A DNA stretch of 64,000 bases, from NCBI GenBank assembly GCA_003260075.1, contig QLIY01000462.1, positions 9,179 through 73,178 of the forward strand, read 5' to 3'. The notes below the pieces were generated by a model. That model saw only the letters and a list, made by a program, of their open reading frames with translations. It made no database searches and was not told the DNA's origin. Shown here one piece after another: positions 1-11,472 of the stretch (positions are counted from its first letter, which is position 1; every line of letters starts with the position of its first letter). The position numbers and the translations under genes were made by a program. This stretch comes from Phallusia mammillata. Its lineage: Eukaryota > Chordata > Ascidiacea > Phlebobranchia > Ascidiidae.

Positions 1-1254
1 GCAAATGAACCGGATTTCTCCACTGCTTTACTGGCTTCGGAACAAAAAGTAGAAGCGTAAATGGACAAACATCTGCAACAAAACTCATAGCAACATTTGA
101 TGTACGGAGCTTGTCAACATTTTTACATATGTTGTGAACTGAAAGAACACGCGTGACATGCAAAATGTAAAGTGTAACATGCCAAATTTGAATACTTGCT
201 ATACTACAACTTAACTATTGGGTCTTTACTGGACTTGAGGTCGCAGATTATGCGGGAAACCATTTGTTGATGTTTCCCAAATCCAATCTTCCAGGTGGCA
301 AAGTAAGATAATGCCAGAAAACCTGTAGCAAAACGACCCAACATCATGAAATATAAAAACGTATCTAGGTCAACCTCCTGTTTATGTTTTTAGGGGGAAA
401 AAATCACCTGGAATATTTCGGTTGTAAAGTCATCTTTGGTAGTTTCTCATCGCCCAAGTTTTCTTCACAACGAATTACTGCAACAAGATTGACATTTCAC
501 AAACCTAGTACCCACAAAGAATCAAACACCAGGACTTACATAAAAAAAACATAATAAAACTCACTGGCGAGGAAAAATTTGATGTGTAATGCAGAAGTGA
601 GAGAGAGAAGTCTGATAAATAGATGCATCATCCGGTCCCAATCTATCTGTTCCACAAAAACGAACACGTACATCAGTTAACCTTTTGAATTGGATTTTGG
701 CACGTAGCATACATATTTACGTCCACATTAGACCAGCGAGATTTCAAATTGACAAGTTTTCTTTTTGGTTCGACGCGACTCTTTCCTGTAAAAACAAAAT
801 AAAGCGCAACAAGAAACAAAACGCAGTATTTAATTAAGTTACTCTACGTTTTGATTAACATGCAAAGATAGAATATGTGCACGCTATACTATCTTTACAT
901 GTTTATGTCTAATCCCAGGCGTTTCAATATAGGGAATAAATGTAAACATTCACATGCCTGCAAGATTGACGTAAAACAGAAAATTCCATTCATGCAATCA
1001 AATGTCCAGTCGGCGGTATAACCATCATTGGATGCACGAAAATCCAAAGCAAGTCTAAAACAAAACAATCCACCATGTATCTACATAGCAGCAGTATCAT
1101 GTGTTTAGAAAAGCTACTAAAATCTATTGACCACATTGCGTTTCGGTATCGTCGCAGAATCAAACAAGTGTGTACCTTAGTTTACTCTACATCGACATCA
1201 TAAACAAACAAAGTAACCTGCACATCTCATTCGCCTATCCACCTCCGACACGTG

Positions 1255-1420
1255 CAGAAGAAGGATGACCGACCGCACGCGCTCAAGGTATGACGGTTTC
1301 CTTTTTTACCCTGCACCAATCAGAACGTTTGCCATTTAAACGTCCCAGGGATGTTTATTACCCGTCCATGCCAGGACTTACTGCACCAAATAGTCCGCGC
1401 AAACTGACGATAAAAAAACA
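1255..1420 (-). promoter_or_regulatory. Promoter-like block, paralogue of the 5.3-kb block
   Basis: This stretch and 5240-5370 are recognisably the same sequence: a T-rich run, a CCAAT box (1316-1320), an ACGTCCCAG/ACGTCACAG segment and a second CCAA motif in the same order. To its left, on the minus strand, ATGTGCAG followed by GTTAC (around 1213) resembles the first-exon donor seen beside the 5.3-kb copy. That points to two tandem minus-strand transcription starts. Promoter function is inferred from the CCAAT box and the arrangement only. Confidence 0.35.
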
Positions 1421-1483
1421 TTAATTGTACAACTTTTACGTATGACAAGTGGTTAAAAAATCAACATACAAGATTGAAATTAC

Positions 1484-1557
1484 CTGCATAGGCCCATCTT
1501 CACCAAGGGCGCTGTTCAACCGTCCAATTGCATTGTACCAACTAAAGAATGCGATGT
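1484..1557 (-). CDS. Probable internal coding exon, unknown protein
   Basis: On the minus strand, an acceptor TTTTTCCCAG precedes a 74-nt block that ends ATGCAG before a GTAATT donor. Only one frame is open across it. It enters with two bases completing a split codon and ends on a codon boundary. The peptide contains FFSWYNAIGRLNSALGEDG, which looks like real protein (aromatic, no low complexity). I do not recognise the family. If the upstream exon at 4221-4273 splices two bases earlier than its best donor, at GCA/GTGTAAG, the two exons join in frame. A further exon could also lie between them. Confidence 0.4.
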
Positions 1558-4220
1558 CTGGGAAAAACTACAAAAATAAGAATAACATTGCTATGTAAAG
1601 ATTGGCCTCTCTTAGCAAACTTACAATATTAAAAAATAAATAAAAGGCCTGTTGTGAGTACCACTCCTCTCTTATAAATCGTGCAAAAGTCAAACACCTA
1701 ATTAATTTGTCGCTAATTTATTTCGGTCAAACTTACTTTTTGATAAATCTCCCCGTATATTGTTCCAAGCAACAACATGCACCTGGTTGTTGTGTCAGGC
1801 AAGTTGATTCGAGCAGTGGGTCGTATCTAGGATTAAATATATTGACAAATTGTACAATGTTTTCGATTCACAAAACCCTCACCAGGTTTGTTTATTACTG
1901 ATAGTCATAACACACGTGACATGCACAAGACATTGTGCAACATGCCAAACCATAACTTATACACTTCGTCGTAAACTATATGTCTCAAATTATGCGACAA
2001 AAAAGGTTAACTTAACTTTTAATCAGTTCGGTGTTAAAGTATCTTCCATTTTGGTCCTTCGTGCACACGGTTCATGTCTTGTTGCCTTCCTATAAAAAGA
2101 AAAGCAAACGCAGTACCAAGAAACTTAACACAGCATTTAATTTAATTGACATTATACTGACTAAATAACATGCAAATATGGGACATGTAGAGATACAAAG
2201 AAGACTCAAATCACTAACCCGTCTTAACTGTTGGCCAAGGATTCGTCGGTCCTACTGGACAGCATAGGTGCGAAGGCTCTAAAGGGAAATATAAGCAATA
2301 ATTATCCTAAGCATTTGACAAACCATCCTAACGCTGGAGTTGTTTACCTACATCCAACATGTACGCGTATCATCCGGATTCCTTGCAGGTTTCCATGCTT
2401 TGTAGAAACTTTGATGAACAAACGTCTGCAACAAAACTTACAACAGGACGGATGTTCAAACCTAAATGAGACTAAAGTACATTTGATTTAATGGATTGAT
2501 TATACGCTTACTTATAGTCAGAACACACGTGACATGCAAAACATTCAGTGCAACATGCCAAACCACCGGGTGAAGTTTGAATTCGCTATGTTACAACTTA
2601 AAAACTAGATCTGTCATGAACTGTGGGTCGTCAACTCTGTGTTAAGCTTTGCAAAACATAAAAAATAATTTAACTTAACTTTAATCAGTTTGAAGTCAAT
2701 CTTGGATCTGCGGGTACTTGATTAATGTCTTGTTGCCTTCCTGAAATAAAACTAACAGAAGCAGAACTAAGTAGCGCTATGCATAGTACTAAACCTAGTT
2801 TACTTCTAGTCTGTTTTACACCGATGCTGACTATCTGGTAGTCGGAACACACGTGACATGCCAAACATTAAGTGCAACATGCCAGAATGCAAAGATGAAT
2901 TCTTATCATACTACAAGAAATAAAATTACTTCATTAGTAGCAATAAACGTGCGATAAACCAGAGCCATGGAAAACTTTAAAAATCAATTGAACTTAACTT
3001 TTATCGGTTTGGTCAATCTCGATTCTCCTCCGAGTACATGATTCAGGTCTTGTTGTCTTCCTGAAAAAACAAAAGCAGAAGCAGAACCAAGAAGCGCTAT
3101 GCATAGTACTAAACCTAGTTTACTACAAATCTTTTACTAACACCGATGCTAACAATCTAGTAGTCGGAATGCACGTGACATGCCAAACACAAGGTGCAAC
3201 ATGCAAAAGTGAAATTCTTATTATATTTGTACAACTACTTCAACAGTAGCCTACTTAACTTCAATCGGTTTGGTTACAATTTCCATCTTGGCTCAACGCA
3301 AGACAGCACAGGTCGATGGTTAAACATTGGACAAAGGATTGTGCATCTACGGGTATTCAATTACATCAGACATCTCCGCATATGAACTGAATTCCTCCGC
3401 TGCCTTTGCTGGTTTCGAAAATTGGTATATAATTGATGAACAATAGACTGCAACAAAACTAACAGCAACATTTAAACCTAATTGAGACTAAACTGCATTT
3501 GATTTATAATTGTTATCTTACAGATTTTTACATGCTTACTTAGTCGGAACACACGTGTGTGACATGCAACACATGCTATGATATTCATCGTACCAAAGCA
3601 CCATTCACCTCGGTATAGACAACAGACTAACAACTATAGATCTGTCATTACTTGTGGGTCGTAGGAAAGTTTACTTGAATCATTTGAACTTAACTTGAAT
3701 CTGTTTGAAGTCAATCTTGGTTCTTCTCTGGGTACTCTTATTGTTGCCTACCTGTAAAAAGAAAAGCAGAAGCAGAACCCGAAATCTGAATCTGAATCGA
3801 AAAAGCTACCTTATAATGGGCTAAAACATGTGAATATGTGAAAACAGTATAAGTACACGTTACACTGTCTTCCCATCTTCGATCATTAATGTAAGGTAAT
3901 CACATGAACATAACTTGCGTTTTTATCACGAAAATTCGCCGAGCAATGCACTTCTACCAATACCGCCAAACGAATAGTCACGCAAAAACACATGACATGC
4001 AAAAAAACGAAGTGCAACATGCTCAAGCACGGGCTAGCTATTCGGATGAACATGGTAGAAGTGCTAACCTTAATTCATTGCTTATGTCACACTAGTTGCA
4101 CAAGCCGACGCCGTTGAAAAGCTACTGAAACTTGACAAAGTTATTGGGTTTACATTATATGTATGTGCGATATTTTTACCACATACTTTTTGAACGCTTT
4201 TGTTAAAGAAGTTTACTTAC

Positions 4221-4273
4221 ACTGCCGCCTTCCATATCTGTGTCAAAATATAGCTGCGGTTTGTGACCGAAAT
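4221..4273 (-). CDS. Probable internal coding exon, unknown protein
   Basis: On the minus strand, GTTTCAG is followed by 53 nt ending at a strong GTAAGT donor. One frame gives FGHKPQLYFDTDMEGGS, which looks like globular protein. A second frame is also open, so the reading is not certain. It lies downstream of the candidate first exon ending at 5158 and upstream of the exon at 1484-1557, all on the minus strand. The three may belong to one gene driven from about 5.3 kb. Phases between them do not fit perfectly with the best-scoring donors, so either an exon is missing or a neighbouring donor is used. Confidence 0.35.
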
Positions 4274-5157
4274 CTGAAACAAAATCAACAATAGTTCAAT
4301 AAAAATAATTAAATAAATAAATAAAAATAAACCAGATTCTTCATCTGATTTTAATGACCCTGAATCGTCGCGGTCGTTTTACTTGAAAGGAGATTTCAAT
4401 AATAAGAAAAGAATTACTAAAAATAAACCATTTCAATATTCAGAAAAGCTGAAACTCTTGTAAGGAACAAGTTACCTTAAATTCGAAGGACTTGTGCCTC
4501 GCATTTTAGTTCCATTTCTACACGGAAAACGAACGTCGCGTATCCATTTGTACTGCATGAAAGAAAAAAACAGCAGAGGCAGAAACGTTTGAAAAGTTAC
4601 TTTAGCATGTTCTAAAATGTGTCAACATGCGAAGCCAGGGTAAGTGCACGTTACACTGTCTTCCCATCGTACACCAAAGTTGTAGTAACTTAATAAGGTA
4701 TATTATATGTTTACGTGAACTCCTTATTGCCAGGTTGGTCCGGCTGTTCATGACGCAATAGCCTTAAACGCCACCATAAACAATGACGTATTCAAACTTC
4801 GGAACGAAAATTTGCCGTGTAACAAATAATCGAATTACTAAAACTTCAATTTACGCTTTTTGTTTAAAAAAAATCGCCCTTTAGTGTACTTCTACCAATG
4901 TCCACAAACGAATAGTTACCCCAAAACACACGACATACAAAAAATAAAGTGCAACATGCTCAAGCACCGGGATAGCTATTCGCATCAACATTGTAGAAGT
5001 GCTTTTATTCGCTGATTATGTCACACTATTTGCATCGACCGACTACGTTTGAAACATTATGCAACTGAACACGCTGACGATGCTTTCAATTATCTTATCG
5101 TATCTTCAGTATTGTTACAACATATTTCAAGAAATAATATAGAACAATAGCATTTAC

Positions 5158-5235
5158 CTGCATAAGTTTAGCTTGCTTTCCATTCAACACAACATCCTTC
5201 CACAAGAGTCACCAGTAAAGAATGAGCAAACACCC
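5158..5235 (-). other. Candidate first exon of a minus-strand transcript
   Basis: Minus-strand sequence ending CTTATGCAG before a GTAAATG donor. It lies directly downstream of the CCAAT-rich block at 5240-5370. An ATG at 5183 opens a short frame (MESKLNLC) to the donor. The other copy of the promoter block, at 1.3 kb, has a matching GTGCAG/GTTAC donor. Phase does not match the FGHKPQ frame of the 4221-4273 exon, so the exon may be untranslated. Confidence 0.3.
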
Positions 5236-5239
5236 ACAA

Positions 5240-5370
5240 GAGCAAGGATTGCGACATTCCCTTTTTTTCTTTTTTCCCTTTGGACCAATCAGAGCTCTTG
5301 TCTTAAAACGTCACAGTGGCGGTCTAAAATCAACCAATAGCAAGCGTTATTGCACCAATTAGTGAGTTTC
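5240..5370 (-). promoter_or_regulatory. CCAAT-rich promoter-like block
   Basis: Three CCAAT motifs on the plus strand (5285-5289, 5334-5338, 5355-5359) lie within 75 bp. With a T-rich run they match the paralogous block at 1255-1420. The candidate first exon and coding exons lie to the left on the minus strand. Promoter role is inferred. Confidence 0.4.
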
Positions 5371-5379
5371 GTTTGGGAG

Positions 5380-6740
5380 TAGGTTAATTGAATCCTTGAG
5401 GCCAAGAGTTAGAACGCTCAATGGTCAAAGAGGCATCACGTGACACAGCTTTTGTAACGTGGCAAATGACCACAGCCTAAATGTACGACAAAATATGCAT
5501 ACCAGCAGTAGTTGGAACTGCTTTTCGGCTATGGCTATATCTACGATACATTGAAGTGTAGTTAATAAATACTATTTTTTGCTACTTTTACAAATGAAAA
5601 ATAGTAGGGTAAAACATCCTAACATGCCCCAGTAATAACTAGTACTAATATACTAATTCAAATATTTTGCGTGTTTTCAGTACAGTCGATTAGTACCTAT
5701 TGGGAGAGTTTATTTCGATGATTTGTTTTTTTCTGTTAAATCCGTGTTCACACAATATTCACTAAACTCGGCCACATAACGCTATATTGGTGGTGTTGCT
5801 AAAGCTTTAGCGGTCATGATGTATGTTTTTAGAGCTCTTCTGGCAATTGTATTTTATGTATCATTTATGCCCGCATTGCCCGTTACTGTTTTGCGCTTTA
5901 TAACGTAGCCCAACTGAAAGCATTAAATAACCGATGCATTTTGTTTGTTTTTTAACATGAATACATTGCAAAAAGTCATACATTCGCGGCTTTTGAAGGT
6001 GCTGACGGTTTGGGTTGTTTTCGTAGGTGACAGTTTGTTAAAATTAAACAAAAATTTAATCTCGTATCAGATACCCATTTTGGACATCTCACGATATCAT
6101 ACAGTATTCTATGCAGTGTTTAGGACCACCACCCACAGTAAGACTAAAACCAAGCGGAACGAAAATATATCATCAAGATAACAATGAGTTTTGCTATCTT
6201 TTCCTTCAAGAGAGTGCGGTTTAAAGATCATATCATCTTTACAAAGTAGTTTCAATCTTTAAGAATGTTAAAAGACAGGTTGAAAACGCAAATTGTGTAA
6301 ATCTTCTTGACCGTTTTACCCCACCGTTCACATTAACACCATGTTTTAAAATCCGAAGGAGTTTTTACACTAAGTTTTGGGTTTTGCCCTCAAAAAAGTA
6401 TTGTAAGACTTGACGACGATTCCTGTTTTTTTTTTAAACGCACAGAAGTGAATGGCAAATCCCGCGTTTAGAAGTCCTGATCCAGGCCAAGTTTGGTGTG
6501 TTTGCTAAGCAACACGTAGCACATTACAAATGCACATAAACTCTGTACTTCCACTTGGTTTGCCCATGATCATGCGCTAATCGGCTCAGTTTGTTATGTT
6601 TGATCAGCGGAGCACATTAACGGGTGTTTGCAACAACGAGGGTATTTCGTTTTTTACATGACCAGAGCTAGATGGTTTATGGACGTGCAATTGTTCATGA
6701 AGTAGTAAATCTATTTGAAATTGTAGCGGTCACGTGCTTT
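5380..6740. other. No gene recognised
   Basis: AT-rich stretch with short open frames on both strands but no protein-like peptide with good splice sites, and no clear repeat boundary. Nothing here supports an annotation. Confidence 0.4.
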
Positions 6741-6758
6741 TAGTCCATCCACAATTTT

Positions 6759-7207
6759 GGCACATTGGTTTCGACCTTTTTGCCTTCGAGGACCCTTTTC
6801 GATACTGCTACTAATTGCGGACCCCTAGTTAGGTATTTTTGTCTTTTTCCATTAACAAGCAACCAAAACATGGGTGCATAAAATAGCAACCACGTTCGTT
6901 CCAGGAACAAAATCTCAATCCCTTTGTTTGAGTTGCGATTTCGGGAATCAACAAGAAAGACTTGTTGCAGTGTGACGTCGTTTTCTACTGACAATTTACG
7001 TCTGTTGCATAACAATGAGATCAAATGTCACAATGCATTTTGGTTTGTCGCATATAAAGCACATTTTGAAACAATTTTCATGCTATTTTAAAACGCTGAA
7101 GAGTTTTTTTTTTAAATCGCGATTTAGCAATCTCGTTGTGCGGGAATTAAGAAGCTGTCGCGGAACCCCCGACAACGCTTTGTGGACCCCTGGTTCGGAA
7201 TCACTGC
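6759..7207. mobile_element. Degenerate hAT-like relic
   Basis: The left end (CATTGGTTTCGACC) and right end (GGTTCGGAATCACTG) look like decayed inverted ends of the CAGTG-type elements seen elsewhere here. Phrases such as GGACCCCTGG inside are typical of that family. I could not find a convincing target duplication, so the limits are approximate. Confidence 0.3.
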
Positions 7208-7593
7208 TTCAGGCTAAGCATAAAGTAATGGAAAATTTGATAAACTTACCGTACTGTATGCTTTAAGTGCGCAGTATGGAATGGTGGGCGAATGTTAACA
7301 AACTTCACCTGCGACATAAAAATACAAATCGTTACAGCATTTTCAACCAGAAGTTCCATCTTTCCAACTATAGCACCAGTTAGATTAGAATTAACAGGCC
7401 TTAAAATGGCCGTAATCTTACAAACCAATTAATTCCCATCTGTTTACCAGCTTCAGGTGGGCATGTATGACTTACAGTGTGAGCAGTTTTGCATTTGTTT
7501 TTGTGGAAAATTACCCCGATAGTTTGGTGACCCCTGGATGAAACGTAAATGTTGGGGCTACAAATTTGAGTAAAATCAATATGTGATTGATGA

Positions 7594-8120
7594 CAGTGCT
7601 TCCCAACCTTTTCCAGCTCACGACCCACTTTTAAAAAAAAATTTTGGGCGGACCACCGTTTAATACTGCGACAAAACCACAGTGGGAAAAGAACTAAACT
7701 TGGGAAAGAAAAATAGTAAGCGCACAAGCATTTAATGTAAAGCCTGAGCTTGATGATTTAATATGATGAGATCAAGTGGGAGTCTAATGGGAGACAAGTT
7801 CACATGCAATGCAGCATTTTTTAGTGTGATAGTGTTAAGACTGTTTCATGTGTTCAATTGCGTTATAGTTACTAATACAAGTGCTGTGATGCGACAATTG
7901 CAGTTTAAGTACTGTTGTGACGTGACAATTGCAGTTTGTTTGTGTGATAAAGCTTTGTTTAACGCAAAATCTTATGCGGCTTTCGTAGTAAGTAATATTA
8001 CAATTTAGAGAAACATAGTTTAACTTGAAAGTACGTTCTTACGAACTGTGTAACTTTTTTAAATTACTTGGTATGGTAATAGTTTAAAAATCTTCGCGGC
8101 CCACCAGTTGGGAAGCGCTG
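7594..8120. mobile_element. hAT-type non-autonomous element
   Basis: Inverted ends CAGTGCTTCCCAACC and GTTGGGAAGCGCTG. Flanking 8-bp duplications ATTGATGA (7586-7593) and ATTTATGA (8121-8128) differ by one base. The interior holds only short meaningless frames, so it depends on a transposase from elsewhere. Confidence 0.7.
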
Positions 8121-8235
8121 ATTTATGATATCACCCATTTATAGTTCTTAGATATTAGTCACTGTACATTTCATCTATTTCAGGCATTCAACATTTGACC
8201 CATCGCTAGATCACTGCATGGTAACTGGGTGGGGA

Positions 8236-8715
8236 CAAAGTATATATAAAACACAAGTAGTCCAACCCATCGTTACGCAATAGAGCTCCATGGACGCCAT
8301 TTTGTGTCCAAATCAATACAGCAGGTATAGGGAAAAACACATAAATTGTCTGATTTTTACAAACTGGTGGGCTTAAACGCGAATTTGATGGGCAAAATCG
8401 AATAAAACTTTTGGGTTCTAGCATTTGAGGGTGATAACGCACGCTGAATGCAAATATTTTGAGTTTACATGAAAAATAAGCGGCTAAATTTACATGAAAA
8501 AAGGCAGTTTAGCTTTTATTATTACGGTGAAATGTTAGAACCCAAAATTTTCATTCAATTTGGTGAATTAAATTCGCGTTTAAGATCTCCAGTTTGTAAA
8601 TATTAGACAATTTATGTGTTGTTTTCCTCTACCAACTGTATCATTTTGGACACAAAATGGCTCCATAGGCTTTATTGCGTAACAATAGGTTGGACAACTT
8701 GTGTTATAGACTTTG
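8236..8715. mobile_element. 480-bp foldback element with long inverted arms
   Basis: The left arm (about 8236-8427) matches the reverse complement of the right arm (about 8534-8715) over roughly 180 bp with scattered mismatches. Shared stretches include TTACGCAATA and CATTTTGTGTCC. Terminal sequence is CAAAGT, and perfect 8-bp flanks GGTGGGGA lie at 8228-8235 and 8716-8723. The flanks continue the surrounding array unit, confirming a clean insertion into it. The 8-bp duplication fits hAT-type transposition, but the ends differ from the CAGTG elements. Confidence 0.75.
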
Positions 8716-9031
8716 GGTGGGGACTATAATAATTGCCACACATGGTCATAAACAAATGATTTAATCCTGTTGTAAAAAAATTTGAAAGTGTACAAAAGTG
8801 CACCAACCTGCATTTGCGCTCATCAGGTGCAAAATTGACAGATAGAGAGACAGTGTTTCATGATTTGAACTCTTTTCATGGATGTATCAGCTGATGGTTG
8901 ATTGGCGATATCATTACTGCTTTAGTGATAATCTCGACATTTTTTCTGAAATGCCACATACAAAAAGTTCATTTGAATAGAGCATAACCATTGCCACACA
9001 TCAATAACAAATTGCACACATTGCCATAAAC

Positions 9032-9345
9032 CAGTGGTTCCCAACCTTTTTTGTTACATTCCCCTCTTTGCCCATTTTCGAACTATTCATTCCTCCACAT
9101 AAGAAGACAAACAAATATAACATAAAAAATCATAGCAATTTGAAATACACCTTATAATTAGGGAGGTCCATTTTAGAATCCTTTACAACCAGATCCAAAT
9201 TATAATGGACATCCCTATAATGTATGTACAAAAATATTCTGTAACATTTTCAATGTAATTTATTTTACTGTTTTTATGAAATTCCTCCCCTGAACTCATA
9301 AAATTCCTCCCTAGGAAGGAATTTCTCCCCGGTTGGGAACCACTG
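9032..9345. mobile_element. hAT-type MITE
   Basis: Ends CAGTGGTTCCCAACC and GGTTGGGAACCACTG are a perfect inverted pair. Perfect 8-bp target duplication CCATAAAC at 9024-9031 and 9346-9353. 314 bp, no coding capacity. Inserted in the exon-unit array. Confidence 0.9.
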
Positions 9346-11166
9346 CCATAAACAATCATTACAGCTTCAGTGACGCTTTTGACATATTTTCCTGAAATAT
9401 ATGATCTATTAATTTATCAATCAAGAACATCAAGTATATAAAAATAACATCAAGTAATATTTCTTGGATATTTGTCACTTTAATTAAGTGTGAAAGGGTA
9501 AATTGGTTAACTGGGTGTGGGGGTTATAACAATTGACAGACTGCAATGGAAAATCATCTTGTAATAAAAGACAAAAATTCTAATAATAAAATATAAATAA
9601 AATAAAGGCATTTTAAAGCATTTGTACAATTGTGAGAGGGTTAGTGGCATAGGCACCAAGTAGGCAGTGGTGGGGTGGCATGGCCACCTTGGGTTTGTAA
9701 AGTTCGGTGGCAGCCACTGGGGATATTTTGGTTAGTTTGTTGCAGTATCGTACAAAATATTGTCAAATCTAAAGAAAATTAGAAGCAACTTTGCCTTTAA
9801 AAAAGTGTGCTGGTGATTCAGTCACAAAAATGGGGCTTAAAACTGGAAATGTGGGCTTAAAACTTGTTTTGGATATTTTAACTGGAAAAATGGGATTTAA
9901 AACTTGTTTTGGATATTATATTTTATGTCCACCATCATGCGTTTTTCTAAAACTGGGTGCCTATGGTTAGTGGGTAAACTGGTTGATGGGGCTACAAGCA
10001 TTACCACACCTCAATGGCAAACCACATAAATTACCTACATTTTATCTATTTCAGCTTTGAAAATTTAACCAATTGCTAGATTACTGGGTGGGGGCTGTAA
10101 CAAATGCCACACCTCAATCACAAGTCTCACACAGTGTCATAAACAAATAATTTCACCCTGTTTTAAACCAAAAACAGCGAAAAGTGTACAAAAATGCACC
10201 AACCTGCATTTGAACTGCGCAGTAAGCACAATTGACAAATAGAGAGATTATGTCCTGCAATTTGAATTCTAATCATGGATGTATCAGCTGATGGTTGATT
10301 GGTGACTAAGCTTCACTGAGGGTTTTGACATGTTTTCCTGAAATGTAACATATAAAAGGTTCATTTCATTGGAGTATAACCATTGCCACACCTCATTTAG
10401 AAATGGCAGACTCATCCATTGAAAATAAATTTCATACTGCTGCAAGCACACTTCATTTTTTATTTAAATACTTGAATGATTTTTAACTACTTAGTTAACT
10501 GGGTGGGGGAAATAAAAGTTGACACAGCACAATAGCAAATAATCAAAATTCAAATAATTTCAGGCGTTAACATATTTGACCATTTGAAAGGGGGTAGTGG
10601 GTGAACTCCTTGGTGGGACTATACCAATTGCCACACATCAATCACAAATGGCACACACTGCCTAACACAAACAATTTCATCGTGTTGTAAACAAAAAAAT
10701 GAAGGAAAACAATGTGCACCAACCTGTATTGATGCTTTTGCAGCACAGTGCGCATAATTGATGGATATAGAGATTGTGTCCAACATTTAAACTTCTTTCA
10801 TGGATGTATCAGCTGATGGTTGATTAGTGACATATTTTCCTGAAATGTCACATATAAAAGGTTCATTTCATTAGAGTATAACCATTGCCACACCTCAATG
10901 ACAAATGACACACACTGCCATAAACAAATAATTTCACCCTGTTTTGAACAAAAACAGTGAAAAGTGTACAAAAGTGCACCAACCTGCATTTGTGCTGTTG
11001 CAGTGCAGTAAGAAGAATTGACAAATAGAGAGATTGTGTTCCATGGTTTAAACTGGTTTCATGGATGTAGCATCTAATGGTTTATTGGTGGTATCATTAC
11101 GGCTTCGGCGACACTCTCAACATGTTTTTCTGAATTGTCACATATAAAAGGTTCATTTCAATAGAG

Positions 11167-11472
11167 CAGGGGTAGGCAACCCCTGGTACGCATGCCAAGG
11201 TTGGCACGCGGGGGGGTTTTCATGGAACGCCAACTGATTTGCGTGTTTATATTAAAGTAACAATTTTACCTGTTACACTGCTTGTGTTCAATTATTATCA
11301 AGCCATTGTCTTAAAATTAGCCACAAAACACTCTGCTTTCTCTTTATTATTGGTACCTACTGGCATGAACCACTATTATTTAGAAAAACGTTGGCATGCC
11401 AGGTCAAGGTCATTAACATATAGAAATAGCAAGTAAATTGGCATTGCACACCTAAAAGGTTGCTGACTCCTG
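11167..11472. mobile_element. hAT-type MITE, TTGGCACGCG family
   Basis: Ends CAGGGGTAGGCAACC and GGTTGCTGACTCCTG. Perfect 8-bp duplication CAATAGAG at 11159-11166 and 11473-11480. Internal sequence GGTTGGCACGCG and GCGTGTTTATATT is shared with the element at 20115-20821, so they form one family. Confidence 0.9.

Larger units (their letters stand above)
120..5000 (-). repeat. Dispersed repeat with E-box core and exon-like blocks
   Basis: Two blocks recur. Block one centres on the E-box CACGTG followed by ACATGC and, about 25 bases later, GTGCAACATGC. Copies lie near 147, 1911, 2524, 2848, 3171, 3546, 3989 and 4925; those at 2524, 2848 and 3171 are about 324 bp apart, a local tandem duplication. 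Block two, read on the minus strand, looks like a splice acceptor (TTTTTCAG or TTTTTATAG) followed by GAAGGCAACAAGAC and ending near a GTTAAG donor-like site. Copies lie near 2085, 2740, 3055 and 3755, with a weaker one near 785. The copies of block two do not share an open frame, so coding is unlikely. They could be untranslated exons or part of a transposon-derived repeat. Confidence 0.6.

Noticed and set aside
6740-7024. Minus-strand frame of 94 codons
   Set aside because: Overlaps a hAT-like relic and has no recognisable domain or conserved copy.
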